A stretch of 64,000 nucleotides of DNA from an uncultured Opitutia bacterium (GCA_903830425.1 CAIKTR010000038.1:1-64000), one strand, 5' to 3'; counted from the first letter of the stretch, positions 8,718 through 18,901 are shown. Notes: generated from the letters alone by a model not told the origin. Made by a program: numbers and translations.

Positions 8718-9599
8718 ATGGCGAAATGGCTGCTCGTGGACGGATTCAACCTGGCGTACCGCTGCTTTTACGCGGTGCCCGAACTGACACGCAGCGATGG
8801 CTTCCCCACCGGCGCGCTGCATGGCTGGGTGAAGTCCCTCTGGCGCCTGGCCGATCAGGAGAAGCCGGTGGCCACGCTCGTGTTTTTTGATCTCGGTGGC
8901 TCGCAGGACCGCCTGGCCCTGCATGCCGAATACAAGGCGCAACGCGCCGAGATGCCCGAGCCGCTGCGGCAGCAGATCGCGCCGATCAAGGAGTTCACCC
9001 GCGCCATGGGCCTCGTGGGCATCGAGCGGGAAGGGATCGAGTCGGACGACCTGCTGGCGTCGCAGGCGGTGGCCCTGGCCCGGGAGGGGCACGAGGTGCT
9101 GATCGTCAGCGCCGACAAGGACTTCGCGCAGGTCGTGGACGAGCACATCAAGCTGCTGCTGCCGCCGCCCACCGCCAATCCCAAGCTCGGCTGGCGCGTG
9201 CTGGACGCGGCGGGGGTGACGGAAAAATTCGGGGTGCCGCCGGCCCAGATTGCAGACTACCTGGCGCTGGTGGGGGACACGGCGGACAACATTCCAGGCC
9301 TGATGGGGGTGGGGCCGAAGACGGCGGCCAAGTGGCTGGCGGAGTTCGGCGGGCTCGAAGGCGTGATCGCCCATGCGGAGGCGCTGAAACCCGAGCGGTT
9401 TCAGGCGGCGGTGCGGACCGACGCCGACCGCCTGCGGATGAACCTGAAGCTCACGACCCTCAACCTCGGCTTGCCGACGGTCGCGGCGACCCCGACCCAG
9501 GTGCAGGCCGGGGAACTGTACCGCCTGCTGGGCGAGATGGAGATGCGAAGTGCGCTGGCCGAGGCGCGGACCCGCTACGAACAGCCCGAGCTGTTTTGA
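8718..9599 (+). CDS. 5'-3' exonuclease / flap endonuclease (PIN-H3TH fold)
   Basis: This is a stand-alone 293-aa structure-specific 5' nuclease of the family that forms the N-terminal domain of DNA polymerase I and the E. coli Xni/ExoIX protein. Metal-binding motifs are visible: LLVDGFNLAYRCFYA at the start, GIESDDLLA, VSADKDFAQ, and ALVGDTADNIPG. The helix-hairpin-helix follows as GVGPKTAAKWLAEFGG. The lysine/helical-arch region (LHAEYKAQRAEMPEPL) is also present. The gene begins 30 nt after the secretin stop, so it may be co-transcribed with it, although no functional link is obvious. It probably processes flaps or RNA primers. The start ATG fits the family's conserved N-terminus exactly. 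Confidence 0.92.
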   Translation: MAKWLLVDGFNLAYRCFYAVPELTRSDGFPTGALHGWVKSLWRLADQEKPVATLVFFDLGGSQDRLALHAEYKAQRAEMPEPLRQQIAPIKEFTRAMGLVGIEREGIESDDLLASQAVALAREGHEVLIVSADKDFAQVVDEHIKLLLPPPTANPKLGWRVLDAAGVTEKFGVPPAQIADYLALVGDTADNIPGLMGVGPKTAAKWLAEFGGLEGVIAHAEALKPERFQAAVRTDADRLRMNLKLTTLNLGLPTVAATPTQVQAGELYRLLGEMEMRSALAEARTRYEQPELF

Positions 9600-9727
9600 A
9601 CCGCGGTCCCGGGGCCTTCGCCAGGGAGAAACGCCCCGGCGCGGGGTGGTAGCGCCCGGCCCGTTTTCCCAACGCCGACCTTGCAAAACGACCGGGAAAT
9701 CACGACAAACACGGCAGACGCTTCGCC

Positions 9728-9937
9728 ATGGATAAAAAATTACTGATGAAAAGCATCACCGACAAAGTGGGTCGGGAGAAAGGCATCGAGATGGTGATGC
9801 AGGCCTACAACACGGAGTTGCTGACGACCTGGATTGCCCGCATCGAGGCGAACAAGCCGCTCGGCGGGCCGCAGCGGCACGATCACTTGGGCGACGCCTT
9901 GGAGCGCGTGTCCGAGGTCTGCAAGCTGGCGCCGTAA
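9728..9937 (+). CDS. Small protein of unknown function (69 aa)
   Basis: A 69-residue ORF begins MDKKLLMKSITDKVGREKGIE. It is largely helical in character, with Lys, Glu and Met residues and no signal peptide or membrane segment. The composition is clearly less GC-forced than the antisense frame, and the protein looks real. No domain is recognised. It sits 128 nt after the exonuclease gene, with no strong Shine-Dalgarno sequence, and runs convergent to the response regulator. The function is unknown. Confidence 0.6.
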   Translation: MDKKLLMKSITDKVGREKGIEMVMQAYNTELLTTWIARIEANKPLGGPQRHDHLGDALERVSEVCKLAP

Positions 9938-9980
9938 ACCGCGCGGGCGAGCGCCGACGCGGGTGGGGGTGCGAGGCCGC

Positions 9981-10754
9981 TCAGCGGCCGGCCTGGGAGA
10001 CACCCTGGGGATCGAAGATGTAGCCGACCCCGTGGATGGTCCGGAAGGCGTCGAGCGTCAGCCCGTGCGCGGCATAAAGTTCGCGCACCTTGACGATGTA
10101 CTGGTCGAGCGAGCGGCTCTTGGTGTCGGCGTGCACGCCCCAGACCGAGTGAATGAGCGCCTGGCGGGTGATGACCGCGCCCGGGTGGGCCTGCAGGTAG
10201 GCGAGGATGCCGAGTTCCTTGCGGCCCAGCTTCCGCACCGGCTGGCTGGGAAAGGTGATCTCGAGCCGGATCGGGTTGACCTGCGCCCCGCAGAAGTCGA
10301 ACGGCTCGTCGCTCAGCCGGACGTTCTTGGTGACATTCTGGTCGCGAATGGACTCGGTGCGGCGCAGGACGGCCTGGATGCGCGCGACCAGTTCGGCGTA
10401 GCTGAAGGGCTTGGTGATGTAGTCATCGCCGCCCATGTTGAGGCCCTTGACCTTGTTGAGCTCGTCGACCTGGCCGGTCAGGAAAATGGTCGGCACGGCG
10501 ATATCCGCCGCCTTCAGTTCCGCCAGCAGGGAAAAGCCGGACTGATCGGGCAGGTTGATGTCGAGCAGGATGAGGTTGGCGAAGTTCTTCTTGAGGAAGG
10601 TCAGCGCGTGGGCGGCCCGGTTGCAGATCTGGGTCTGCATGCCGGCGCGCTCCAGATGGATGGCGACGAGCTTGGCCAGCTCCGCCTCATCCTCGACGAC
10701 CACGATGAGCGGCTTGGGTTCGGCCCGCAGCGGTGGTTTTTTGCTTGTCACCAC
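9981..10754 (-). CDS. OmpR/PhoB-family response regulator
   Basis: This is a two-component response regulator. The receiver domain has the acidic pair VVVEDE, the phosphoacceptor aspartate in LILLDINLPDQSG, the conserved Thr in IFLTGQ and the conserved Lys in YITKPFSYAELV. A winged-helix DNA-binding domain follows (RKLGRKELGILAYLQAHPGAVITRQALIHSVWG...SLDQYIVKVRELY...TIHGVGYIF). A GTG at 10754 preceded by AAGG gives 257 aa. The frame is also open to an ATG at 10868, which would overlap the divergent hisG start by two bases and add a basic, low-complexity leader. No histidine kinase gene is adjacent, so the cognate sensor is elsewhere or unknown. Confidence 0.88.
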   Translation of the reverse strand: MVTSKKPPLRAEPKPLIVVVEDEAELAKLVAIHLERAGMQTQICNRAAHALTFLKKNFANLILLDINLPDQSGFSLLAELKAADIAVPTIFLTGQVDELNKVKGLNMGGDDYITKPFSYAELVARIQAVLRRTESIRDQNVTKNVRLSDEPFDFCGAQVNPIRLEITFPSQPVRKLGRKELGILAYLQAHPGAVITRQALIHSVWGVHADTKSRSLDQYIVKVRELYAAHGLTLDAFRTIHGVGYIFDPQGVSQAGR

Positions 10755-10866
10755 GCCCTTACTAGGTGCGGCCCCGGGTTTGTCAATAGGTGGGCGGCGG
10801 CCCGGCGGGCCCGCGAATTTACTTGAAGCTTCAAAAGCCCGAGTGTCCTTTGGCCGCGTGTCCGAC

Positions 10867-11742
10867 ATGAAGCCATTGCTGATGCTGGGCCTGCCCAAAG
10901 GCAGCCTGGAGGAATCGACCAAGAGCCTGTTCGCCAAGGCAGGGTGGAAAATCACCACGAGCTCCCGCTCCTACAAGCCCTCGATCGACGACGCGGAACT
11001 CGACGGGCGCTTTGTGCGCGCCCAGGAAGTGAGCCGGTACGTGGAGCACGGATTTTTTGACTGCGGCCTGACCGGCTACGACTGGATCCAGGAAAACGCC
11101 TCGGACGTCGTGGAGGTCTGCGACCTCATCTACAGCCGCGCCTCGATGCAGAAATCCCGCTGGGTGCTCTGCGTCCCCGAGTCCTCGGCGATCACCCGGC
11201 CCGAGCAGCTGGCGGGCAAGCGCGTGGCCACCGAGCTGGTCGGCACGGTCCGGCGCTATTTCGCCGCGCGGAACATCCCCGCGGAGATCGAGTTCTCGTG
11301 GGGCGCGACGGAGGTCAAGGTGCCCGATCTGGTCGACGCCATCGTGGACATCACGGAGACCGGCAACTCGATCCGCGCGAACAAGCTCCGCATCATCGAC
11401 ACGCTGCTCGAGACCAACACGAAGTTGATCGCCAACAAGGCGAGCTGGGCGAACCCCGCCAAGCGGAAGAAGATCGAGACCATCGCCCTGCTGCTGCGCG
11501 GGGCGCTCGAGGCCGAGAGCAAGGTCGGCCTGAAGATGAACCTGCCCAAGGCTGCGCTGGATGCGGTGGTGCGGGCGCTGCCCGCGCTGCGCAACCCCAC
11601 CATCTCGCAGCTGAGCTCGCCGGACTGGATCGCGCTCGAGACGATCATCGACGAGAGCGTCGCCCGCGAAATCATCCCGCAGCTCAAGGCGCTCGGCGCC
11701 GAGGGCATTGTCGAGTATCCGCTGAACAAGGTCGTGTATTGA
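10867..11742 (+). CDS. hisG: ATP phosphoribosyltransferase (long form HisG)
   Basis: This enzyme catalyses the first step of histidine biosynthesis, joining ATP and PRPP to give phosphoribosyl-ATP. At 291 aa it is the long form with a C-terminal regulatory domain, so a separate HisZ is not required. Visible features are LMLGLPKGSLEEST at the N-terminus, FDCGLTGYDWIQEN, the PRPP-binding loop region VDIVDITETGNSIRANKL-like at about 160-180, and the ACT-like tail (LPALRNPTISQL...IDESVAREIIPQLKALGAEGIVEYPLNKVVY). It is not in a his operon here; aguB follows by 19 nt. The upstream gene is a divergent response regulator. Confidence 0.94.
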   Translation: MKPLLMLGLPKGSLEESTKSLFAKAGWKITTSSRSYKPSIDDAELDGRFVRAQEVSRYVEHGFFDCGLTGYDWIQENASDVVEVCDLIYSRASMQKSRWVLCVPESSAITRPEQLAGKRVATELVGTVRRYFAARNIPAEIEFSWGATEVKVPDLVDAIVDITETGNSIRANKLRIIDTLLETNTKLIANKASWANPAKRKKIETIALLLRGALEAESKVGLKMNLPKAALDAVVRALPALRNPTISQLSSPDWIALETIIDESVAREIIPQLKALGAEGIVEYPLNKVVY

Positions 11743-11761
11743 GGGACGTCCCGCCGCCGCC

Positions 11762-12637
11762 ATGAAGGTCACGCTTGGTCTGATCCAGCATGCCTGCGCC
11801 GCCCGGCCTGCGGCCAACCTCAAGCAGACCCTGGCGCTGGCGGAGCAGGCGGCGAAGCGCGGCGCCCAGATCATCTGCACGCAGGAGCTGTGCGGCTCGC
11901 AGTATTTCTGCCAGAGCGAGGACCACGCGAATTTCCGGCTGGCCGAGCCGATCCCGGGGCCCAGCACCCGGGCGTTTCAGCGGCTCGCGAAAAAATACCA
12001 GGTGGTGATCGTCGCCTCGCTCTTCGAGAAGCGTTCCGCCGGCCTCTACCACAACACCGCGGTCATCATCGACGCCGACGGGAAGCTGCTCGGCCGCTAC
12101 CGGAAGATGCACATCCCGGACGACCCGCTGTACTACGAGAAGTTCTATTTCACGCCCGGGGACACGGGCTTCCGGGCCTGGTCGACGAAGTATGGCCGGA
12201 TCGGCGTGCTGATCTGCTGGGACCAGTGGTATCCGGAGGCCGCGCGACTCACGGCCCTGCGGGGCGCGGAGATCCTGTTTTATCCCACGGCCATCGGCTG
12301 GCATCCGCAGGAAAAGCGGGTCCACGGCGCGAGCCAGCACGGCGCCTGGCAGATCAGCCACCAGGGGCACGCGGTCGCGAACGGCTGCTTCGTGGCGGCG
12401 GTCAACCGCATCGGGCTCGAGACGCCGGTCGGCGGCGACGGCCTTGAGTTCTGGGGGCAGAGTTTTGTGGCGGGGACCAGCGGCCAGATTCTGGCGCGGG
12501 CCAGCGTGGACCGGGAGGAGATTCTCCTCGTGCCGGTTGACCTCGCCCAGGTCGATGTCACCCGCACGCACTGGCCGTTCCTGCGGGACCGGCGCATCGA
12601 CGCCTACGGCGACCTGACCAAGCGGTTCGTCGACTGA
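11762..12637 (+). CDS. aguB: N-carbamoylputrescine amidase
   Basis: This nitrilase-superfamily amidase hydrolyses N-carbamoylputrescine to putrescine, CO2 and ammonia, the last step of the agmatine route. The 291-aa protein carries the Glu-Lys-Cys triad at about E42 (ICTQELCG), K115 (RYRKMHIPDDP) and C152 (VLICWDQWYPE). Further family hallmarks are YYEKFYFTPGDTGF, the histidine-rich HPQEKRVHGASQHGAW and FWGQSFVAGTSG. The next gene, 3 nt away, encodes agmatine deiminase, which makes its substrate and strongly supports this specific assignment over other nitrilases. Confidence 0.95.
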   Translation: MKVTLGLIQHACAARPAANLKQTLALAEQAAKRGAQIICTQELCGSQYFCQSEDHANFRLAEPIPGPSTRAFQRLAKKYQVVIVASLFEKRSAGLYHNTAVIIDADGKLLGRYRKMHIPDDPLYYEKFYFTPGDTGFRAWSTKYGRIGVLICWDQWYPEAARLTALRGAEILFYPTAIGWHPQEKRVHGASQHGAWQISHQGHAVANGCFVAAVNRIGLETPVGGDGLEFWGQSFVAGTSGQILARASVDREEILLVPVDLAQVDVTRTHWPFLRDRRIDAYGDLTKRFVD

Positions 12638-12640
12638 ACC

Positions 12641-13690
12641 ATGGCTGTGTCGAAAACGCCGACCCCCGCCGCTCTCGGCTTCCGGATGCCGGCGGAGTGG
12701 GAGCCCCAGGCCGCAGTCTGGCTGTCCTGGCCGCACAACCGGCGGACCTGGCCGGGGCATTTCCGGCCGATCCCGGCGAAGTTCGCCGCGCTGGTGGCGG
12801 CGATCAGCCGGTTTGAGCCGGTCCGCCTCAACCTCGCGCGGCCGCGCCAGGCGCGCGCCCGGGTGCTGCTCAACCGCGCCAAGGCGGACCTCCGCCAGGT
12901 GACCTTCTACGATCACCCGACCAACGACGCCTGGTGCCGCGACCATGGCCCGATTTTTGTGAAGCACGATGGGACGGGGGAGGTGGCCGTCACGGATTGG
13001 GGCCACAACGCGTGGGGTGGAAAATATCCGCCCTACGACCTGGACAACGCCATCCCCGCGAAAATCGCCCGGGCGCTCGGCCTGCGGCGGATGGTCGTCG
13101 ACCGGATCCTGGAGGGCGGGTCGATTGACGTGAACGGCGCCGGTGCGCTGCTCACCACGGAATCCTGCCTGCTGAACCCTAACCGCAATCCCGCGCTGTC
13201 GCGGGCGGGGATCGAGCAGATGCTCCGGGATCACCTTGGCGTCCGGCAGATCCTGTGGCTCGGCGATGGCATTGCCGGTGATGACACCGACGGCCATGTC
13301 GACGACCTGAGCCGATTCTACCGGGTCGACGGCATCGTCACCGCCGTCGAGCGGAATCAGCGGGACCGGAACTATGCGGCCCTGCGGGAGAACCGCGAGC
13401 GGCTGGGCAGCCTGCGGACGCCGGCCGGCGGCAAGTTCCAGATCATCGAACTGCCGATGCCGCGGGCCTGTTATTGCGAGGGCCAGAGGCTGCCCGCGAG
13501 TTATGCGAACTTTCTCGTGATTAACGGCGCGGTCCTGCTGCCGGTGTTTGGCCAGCCGCGGCGCGACGCGGCGGCCGCGGAGATCCTGGCGCACTGTTTC
13601 CCGGGCCGGGTGGTGCTGCCGATCGACTGCCGCGACCTGGTGTGGGGCCTGGGCACGGTCCACTGCCTGTCCCAGCAGCAGCCCGCCTGA
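12641..13690 (+). CDS. aguA: Agmatine deiminase
   Basis: This member of the peptidyl-arginine-deiminase (guanidino-modifying) superfamily converts agmatine to N-carbamoylputrescine plus ammonia. The 349-aa length is typical. Motifs include PAEWEPQAAVWLSWPHN, NDAWCRDHGPIFV, EGGSIDVNGAGALLTTESCLLN, the substrate-binding GDDTDGHVDDLSRF, and the C-terminal catalytic cysteine in GLGTVHCLSQQQP. It is directly linked to aguB. With speA at 43-45 kb in this window, it completes the arginine-decarboxylase pathway to putrescine. Confidence 0.95.
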   Translation: MAVSKTPTPAALGFRMPAEWEPQAAVWLSWPHNRRTWPGHFRPIPAKFAALVAAISRFEPVRLNLARPRQARARVLLNRAKADLRQVTFYDHPTNDAWCRDHGPIFVKHDGTGEVAVTDWGHNAWGGKYPPYDLDNAIPAKIARALGLRRMVVDRILEGGSIDVNGAGALLTTESCLLNPNRNPALSRAGIEQMLRDHLGVRQILWLGDGIAGDDTDGHVDDLSRFYRVDGIVTAVERNQRDRNYAALRENRERLGSLRTPAGGKFQIIELPMPRACYCEGQRLPASYANFLVINGAVLLPVFGQPRRDAAAAEILAHCFPGRVVLPIDCRDLVWGLGTVHCLSQQQPA

Positions 13691-13747
13691 TCCGCCGGCG
13701 CGCCAGCTTTGTTGCGGCAGCGCGCGGCAGCCTTGCGGGATAGGCCG

Positions 13748-13774
13748 TTGGCCGTGACCCATAGCATTTATGAT
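13748..13774 (+). promoter_or_regulatory. Candidate promoter for rpsA; note on gap 13691-14038
   Basis: The 348-nt gap between aguA and rpsA holds no convincing gene. A TATGAT -10-like hexamer at 13769-13774 lies 15 nt after TTGGCC, in a local AT-richer patch. This would give a leader of about 260 nt before the rpsA ATG. A second AT-richer stretch with TAAATT lies near 13835. Long structured leaders are known for autoregulated rpsA genes, but no specific element was recognised. Confidence 0.3.
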
Positions 13775-14038
13775 TAGCGCGTTGCGACGGTCCAACCAGC
13801 GCCCGTGCGAGGGGTTTGGGACCGGGCGGAAGGCTAAATTAGGGCTTGCCGGTGGAGTGATGAGTCGGCGATTCTGACCGTTCGCGGCAAAGTTATTGGT
13901 CAAGCTGGCGTCGCCGCGATGCTCCCGCCGGCTTTTCACGTCAGTTCAACAGTCAACCCACGGCTCCGCTTAACGGCGGGGTCATCACCGGTGGGCGGGT
14001 GCTTCTGGAGCAGGGTGCTTGTTCGCCGGTCTCCGCAT

Positions 14039-15709
<1,671 letters not shown>

Positions 15710-15738
15710 GCCCCGCGCGAATTCCCGCTTCTCTTCCA

Positions 15739-15770
15739 GCCGCCCGGAGCAATCCGGGCGGCTTTTTGTT
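15739..15770 (+). terminator. Intrinsic terminator of rpsA
   Basis: A perfect 10-bp GC-rich stem (GCCGCCCGGA with TCCGGGCGGC) with a 4-nt loop is followed directly by TTTTTGTT. It starts 30 nt after the rpsA stop codon. Confidence 0.93.
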
Positions 15771-15819
15771 GGGTCGGCGCCGGGGCCCGGGCGGTGCCGG
15801 AGCGGACCGGTCCACTCCG

Positions 15820-15854
15820 GCAAAGCAAAGAGGCCGGCGGGGAGGCCGGCCTCT
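15820..15854 (-). terminator. Intrinsic terminator of the sigma-70 gene
   Basis: On the minus strand, an 8-bp stem (GAGGCCGG/CCGGCCTC, 15831-15854) with an 8-nt loop is followed by a T-rich stretch (TCTTTGCTTTG). It lies 25 nt beyond the sigma factor stop codon and faces the rpsA terminator, insulating the convergent genes. Confidence 0.75.
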
Positions 15855-15878
15855 GACGAGCGAATCTCGCCCAGGGGG

Positions 15879-16937
15879 TCAGTTGCGCCCGGCCTTGCGG
15901 GCCTTGGTCTCGACGAATTCGCGGATGATCGCGTTGCGCTGGCGAACCCGTTCGTCCTCGTCAATCTCCTCGACGGTCCGGACGGCCTCGTGCTTCGCCA
16001 TGGCCCGGCGCATCTTGGCGAGGGCGAGATACTCGAGCTGGCGGATGCGCTCGCGGGTGACATTGAACTTCCGGCCGACCTCCTCGAGGGTGAGCTCGTC
16101 CTTGCCGTCGAGGCCAAAGCGGAGGCGGATGATCTCCGCTTCGCGCTCGTCGAGGGAGTTCACCATCGCATGCAGATCGGAGTTCTGGTTCTTGTCCCGC
16201 AGTCCGTCGTAGGGACTGATGGCGTTATCATCGCCGACGATTTCGCCGAATGTGGCGGAGCCGCCCTCTTCGCCGACCGGGGCGTCGAGGGACGCGGGGC
16301 GGACGCTGACCGATTTCAGGTGGGCGACCTTGCTGGTCGGGATCTGCAACTCGATGGCCAACTCCTCGTCGGTGGGCTCACGGCCGAGTTCCTCGGTGAG
16401 TTTCATGGCCATCCGGCGCATCTTGGAAATTTTGTCCACGAGGTGGACGGGCAGTCGGATGGTCTTGGACTGGTTGGCGAGGGCGCGCTTGATGGACTGC
16501 TTGATCCACCAGGCGGCGTAGGTGGAGAGTTTGCCGCCTTTGCGGGGGTCGAAGCGTTCGACGGCCTTGATCAGGCCGATGTTGCCCTCGCTGATGAGGT
16601 CAAGCAGCGGCAGGCCGAAGTCCTTGTAATCCATGGCGATCTTCACGACCAGGCGCAGGTTGGCCGAGATCATGTGATCCCGGGCGGCCTTGTCGCCGCG
16701 GCGGATGCGCCCGGCCAGCTGGATTTCCTCCTGGATGGTCAGGAGGGGGGTCTTGCCGATTTCCTGAAGGTACAGTTGGAGGTTGCTGCGTTCGCCATGG
16801 GCAATGGGGGGCTCGGGGGCGGCCGGCTCGGCCCGCTCGAGGAACGAGGGCGGGGCATCCGGCTGTTCCGCACGCAGGCGAGTGCTAGACTCTTCGGAAT
16901 CGACGCTGGCACTGGTGGATTTGAATTTGGCAGGCAT
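15879..16937 (-). CDS. RNA polymerase sigma-70 factor (RpoD/RpoS-like)
   Basis: This sigma factor recognises -10/-35 promoters and directs RNA polymerase. In 352 aa it shows region 1.2 (NLQLYLQEIGKTPLLTIQEEIQLA), region 2 (DHMISANLRLVVKIAMDY..LDLISEGNIGLIKAVERFDP..FSTYA-like LSTYAAWWIKQSIKRAL), region 3 (KISKMRRMAMKLTEELGREPTDEEL) and region 4 (LTLEEVGRKFNVTRERIRQLEYLAL). It lacks the long region 1.1 and non-conserved insert of classic RpoD. Its size is closer to RpoS or group-2 factors, so whether it is the housekeeping factor cannot be settled here. Upstream there is a duplicated TAGCTAGT element. The gene follows trpE on the same strand. Confidence 0.93.
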   Translation of the reverse strand: MPAKFKSTSASVDSEESSTRLRAEQPDAPPSFLERAEPAAPEPPIAHGERSNLQLYLQEIGKTPLLTIQEEIQLAGRIRRGDKAARDHMISANLRLVVKIAMDYKDFGLPLLDLISEGNIGLIKAVERFDPRKGGKLSTYAAWWIKQSIKRALANQSKTIRLPVHLVDKISKMRRMAMKLTEELGREPTDEELAIELQIPTSKVAHLKSVSVRPASLDAPVGEEGGSATFGEIVGDDNAISPYDGLRDKNQNSDLHAMVNSLDEREAEIIRLRFGLDGKDELTLEEVGRKFNVTRERIRQLEYLALAKMRRAMAKHEAVRTVEEIDEDERVRQRNAIIREFVETKARKAGRN

Positions 16938-16990
16938 GTGGAAAGGGAGTCTTAGGGAAGAGACGCAGAAGATGGATTTGTTCCGGCCGC

Positions 16991-17020
16991 TAGCTAGTTT
17001 TGATCGGGACGTTAGCTAGT
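16991..17020 (-). repeat. Direct repeat TAGCTAGT, 22 bp apart, upstream of the sigma gene
   Basis: TAGCTAGT occurs at 16991-16998 and again at 17013-17020, exactly 22 bp apart (about two helical turns). The repeats lie 54-83 bp upstream of the sigma factor start codon. Each repeat contains the palindrome CTAG/TAGCTA. Such spacing is typical of two operator half-sites bound on one face of DNA. No regulator is identified. Confidence 0.5.
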
Positions 17021-17145
17021 ATTGTTCCAAAAGTGGACATATTTCCACGGGGCTTGGGTAGCATAAGCTCCCCAACAGACGCGTTTATTGACGCACTCTG
17101 CTTACTTATAGCGCCAGAGTGGCGCAAAACTGGGCCTATGCCGGA

Positions 17146-18627
17146 CTAGAACTGCTCAGCCATGGAAACGGCCTTAAACAAGGCTGAGGCCTTGTTGATC
17201 GTCTCCTGGTATTCGTCCGCCGGCAGGGAATCCGCGACCCAGCCGCCGCCGGCCTGGATATAAACCTGGCCGTTTTTCAGCAGGGCGGTGCGCAGCATGA
17301 TGCAGGTGTCCATATTGCCGTCATACCCAAAGTAGCCCAAGGCCCCGGCATAAAACCCGCGCTGCTGCTGCTCGATCGTGGCAATGATCTGCATCGCCCG
17401 GATTTTGGGGGCGCCGCTCACGGTGCCCGCCGGAAAGGTGGCGCGCATGAGATCGTAGGCATTCTTGTCAGGCGCGATCCGGCCTTCGACCTGGGATACG
17501 ATATGCATCACATGCGAGTAGCGCTCCACGGTCATGAAGTCGGGAACGGTGATGCTGCCGAACTGGCAGACCCGGCCGATGTCGTTCCGGGCGAGGTCGA
17601 CCAGCATGAGGTGCTCGGCCTTTTCCTTGGCGTCGGCCAGCAGTTCCTGTTCGAGGGCCGCGTCCTCGGCGGGGTTGGCCCCGCGCTTGCGCGTGCCGGC
17701 GATCGGCCGGATCTCAACGAGGCCATCGGTCAGCCGCACGTGGACTTCGGGCGAGGCGCCGACGATGGAAAAATCGCCCGCCTCGAGGATGAACATGTAG
17801 GGGGACGGATTGACGGTCCGGAGCGCCCGGTAGAGGTCGAGCGGGGACTTGGTGAAGGGCTGCGAGAAGCGCTGGGCCCCGACGACCTGGATGATGTCGC
17901 CGGCGCGGATGAACTCCTTCGAATCCTCGACGCATTGCTCGAAGCGCTGGCGGGTGAAGTTGCCCGGCGGCACCTCGATCCGGGCGGGCTCCACCAAGGG
18001 CGCGGGGGCGAGTTCGCGCGGCTGCTTGAGCAGGTCGTGCAGGGCGCGCACCTCGGCGATCGCGGCGTCGTAGGCCGCGCCGGCGTCGCCGCCGACGTGG
18101 GCGTTGACGCAGAGGCGGAGGGTTTGCTTGGCGCGGTCGAAGATCAGGAGCGAGTCCGACAGCATGAAGTAGAGCAGGGGCACCTGCAGGTCGTCGGTCG
18201 GGGCGGCCGGCACGGTCGGCTCGATCCGGGTGATGTACTCGTAGCCGACGAAGCCGACGGCGCCGCCGGTAAAACGGGGCAGGCCGGGCAGGATCACGGG
18301 GCGGTAGCCGCTCATCTCCGCCTCGATCAGGGTCAGGGGATCCGCCGGGGTGCGGACGACCTGGGTGGGCCGGCCGGGCTGGCGGATTTCGGTCGTGTCC
18401 GGTCGGCACACGAAAACCTTACGCGGCCGGCAGCCGATGAAACTGTAGCGCGAAAGCCGTTCCCCTCCCTCGATCGACTCCAGCAAGTAGGACGGCCCGG
18501 CCTCCTTGAGCTTTGCATAGGCGGAGACGGGGGTCTCGAAGTCCGCCATGAGGTCGGTATAGACCGGGATGACATTGCCCTGCGTGGCCAGACGGAGAAA
18601 GGCGTCGCGGGTCGGGTGGATGTTCAT
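17146..18627 (-). CDS. trpE: Anthranilate synthase component I
   Basis: TrpE converts chorismate to anthranilate, using ammonia delivered by TrpG, as the first step of tryptophan synthesis. The 493-aa protein starts at the ATG at 18627. It carries the tryptophan feedback-inhibition element LLESIEGGERLSRYSFIG near residue 50 and the catalytic chorismate-binding signatures NPSPYMFILEAGDFSIVGASPEV, IRPIAGTRKRG, ELLADAKEKAEHLMLVDLARNDIG and FPAGTVSGAPKIRAMQII. The C-terminus IQAGGGWVADSLPADEYQETINKA is typical. No trpG or other trp gene is adjacent. The related isochorismate and aminodeoxychorismate synthases are less likely given the LLES motif. Confidence 0.94.
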   Translation of the reverse strand: MNIHPTRDAFLRLATQGNVIPVYTDLMADFETPVSAYAKLKEAGPSYLLESIEGGERLSRYSFIGCRPRKVFVCRPDTTEIRQPGRPTQVVRTPADPLTLIEAEMSGYRPVILPGLPRFTGGAVGFVGYEYITRIEPTVPAAPTDDLQVPLLYFMLSDSLLIFDRAKQTLRLCVNAHVGGDAGAAYDAAIAEVRALHDLLKQPRELAPAPLVEPARIEVPPGNFTRQRFEQCVEDSKEFIRAGDIIQVVGAQRFSQPFTKSPLDLYRALRTVNPSPYMFILEAGDFSIVGASPEVHVRLTDGLVEIRPIAGTRKRGANPAEDAALEQELLADAKEKAEHLMLVDLARNDIGRVCQFGSITVPDFMTVERYSHVMHIVSQVEGRIAPDKNAYDLMRATFPAGTVSGAPKIRAMQIIATIEQQQRGFYAGALGYFGYDGNMDTCIMLRTALLKNGQVYIQAGGGWVADSLPADEYQETINKASALFKAVSMAEQF

Positions 18628-18901
18628 CGGCAAAGGTTGGGCTTATGCGAGCCGAGTGGCGGCGCGGCAAGGCGAATGCAAGGGGACCTCCAGTCGACCC
18701 CCTGATGGCCCCGCCGCAAGACTGGATTTGACCGTTCCAGCCGGACGCTTGATTCCACTCGGGTCTGGCAGGCGGCGTGCGCGGACGACGCATCAACATG
18801 CCAGGGAGTGAGATAAAATTACTGCTGAAGTACACCGGATTAAGAGTATCGTCACATCCGTCTTGCCCCACTCGCGACCGACCTGCCAGCCGCGTTATTT
18901 T

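Noticed and set aside
18628-18901. A tryptophan attenuator in front of trpE
   Set aside because: No short Trp-rich leader peptide with a following terminator/antiterminator pair is convincing; two Trp codons occur only in a longer random frame.
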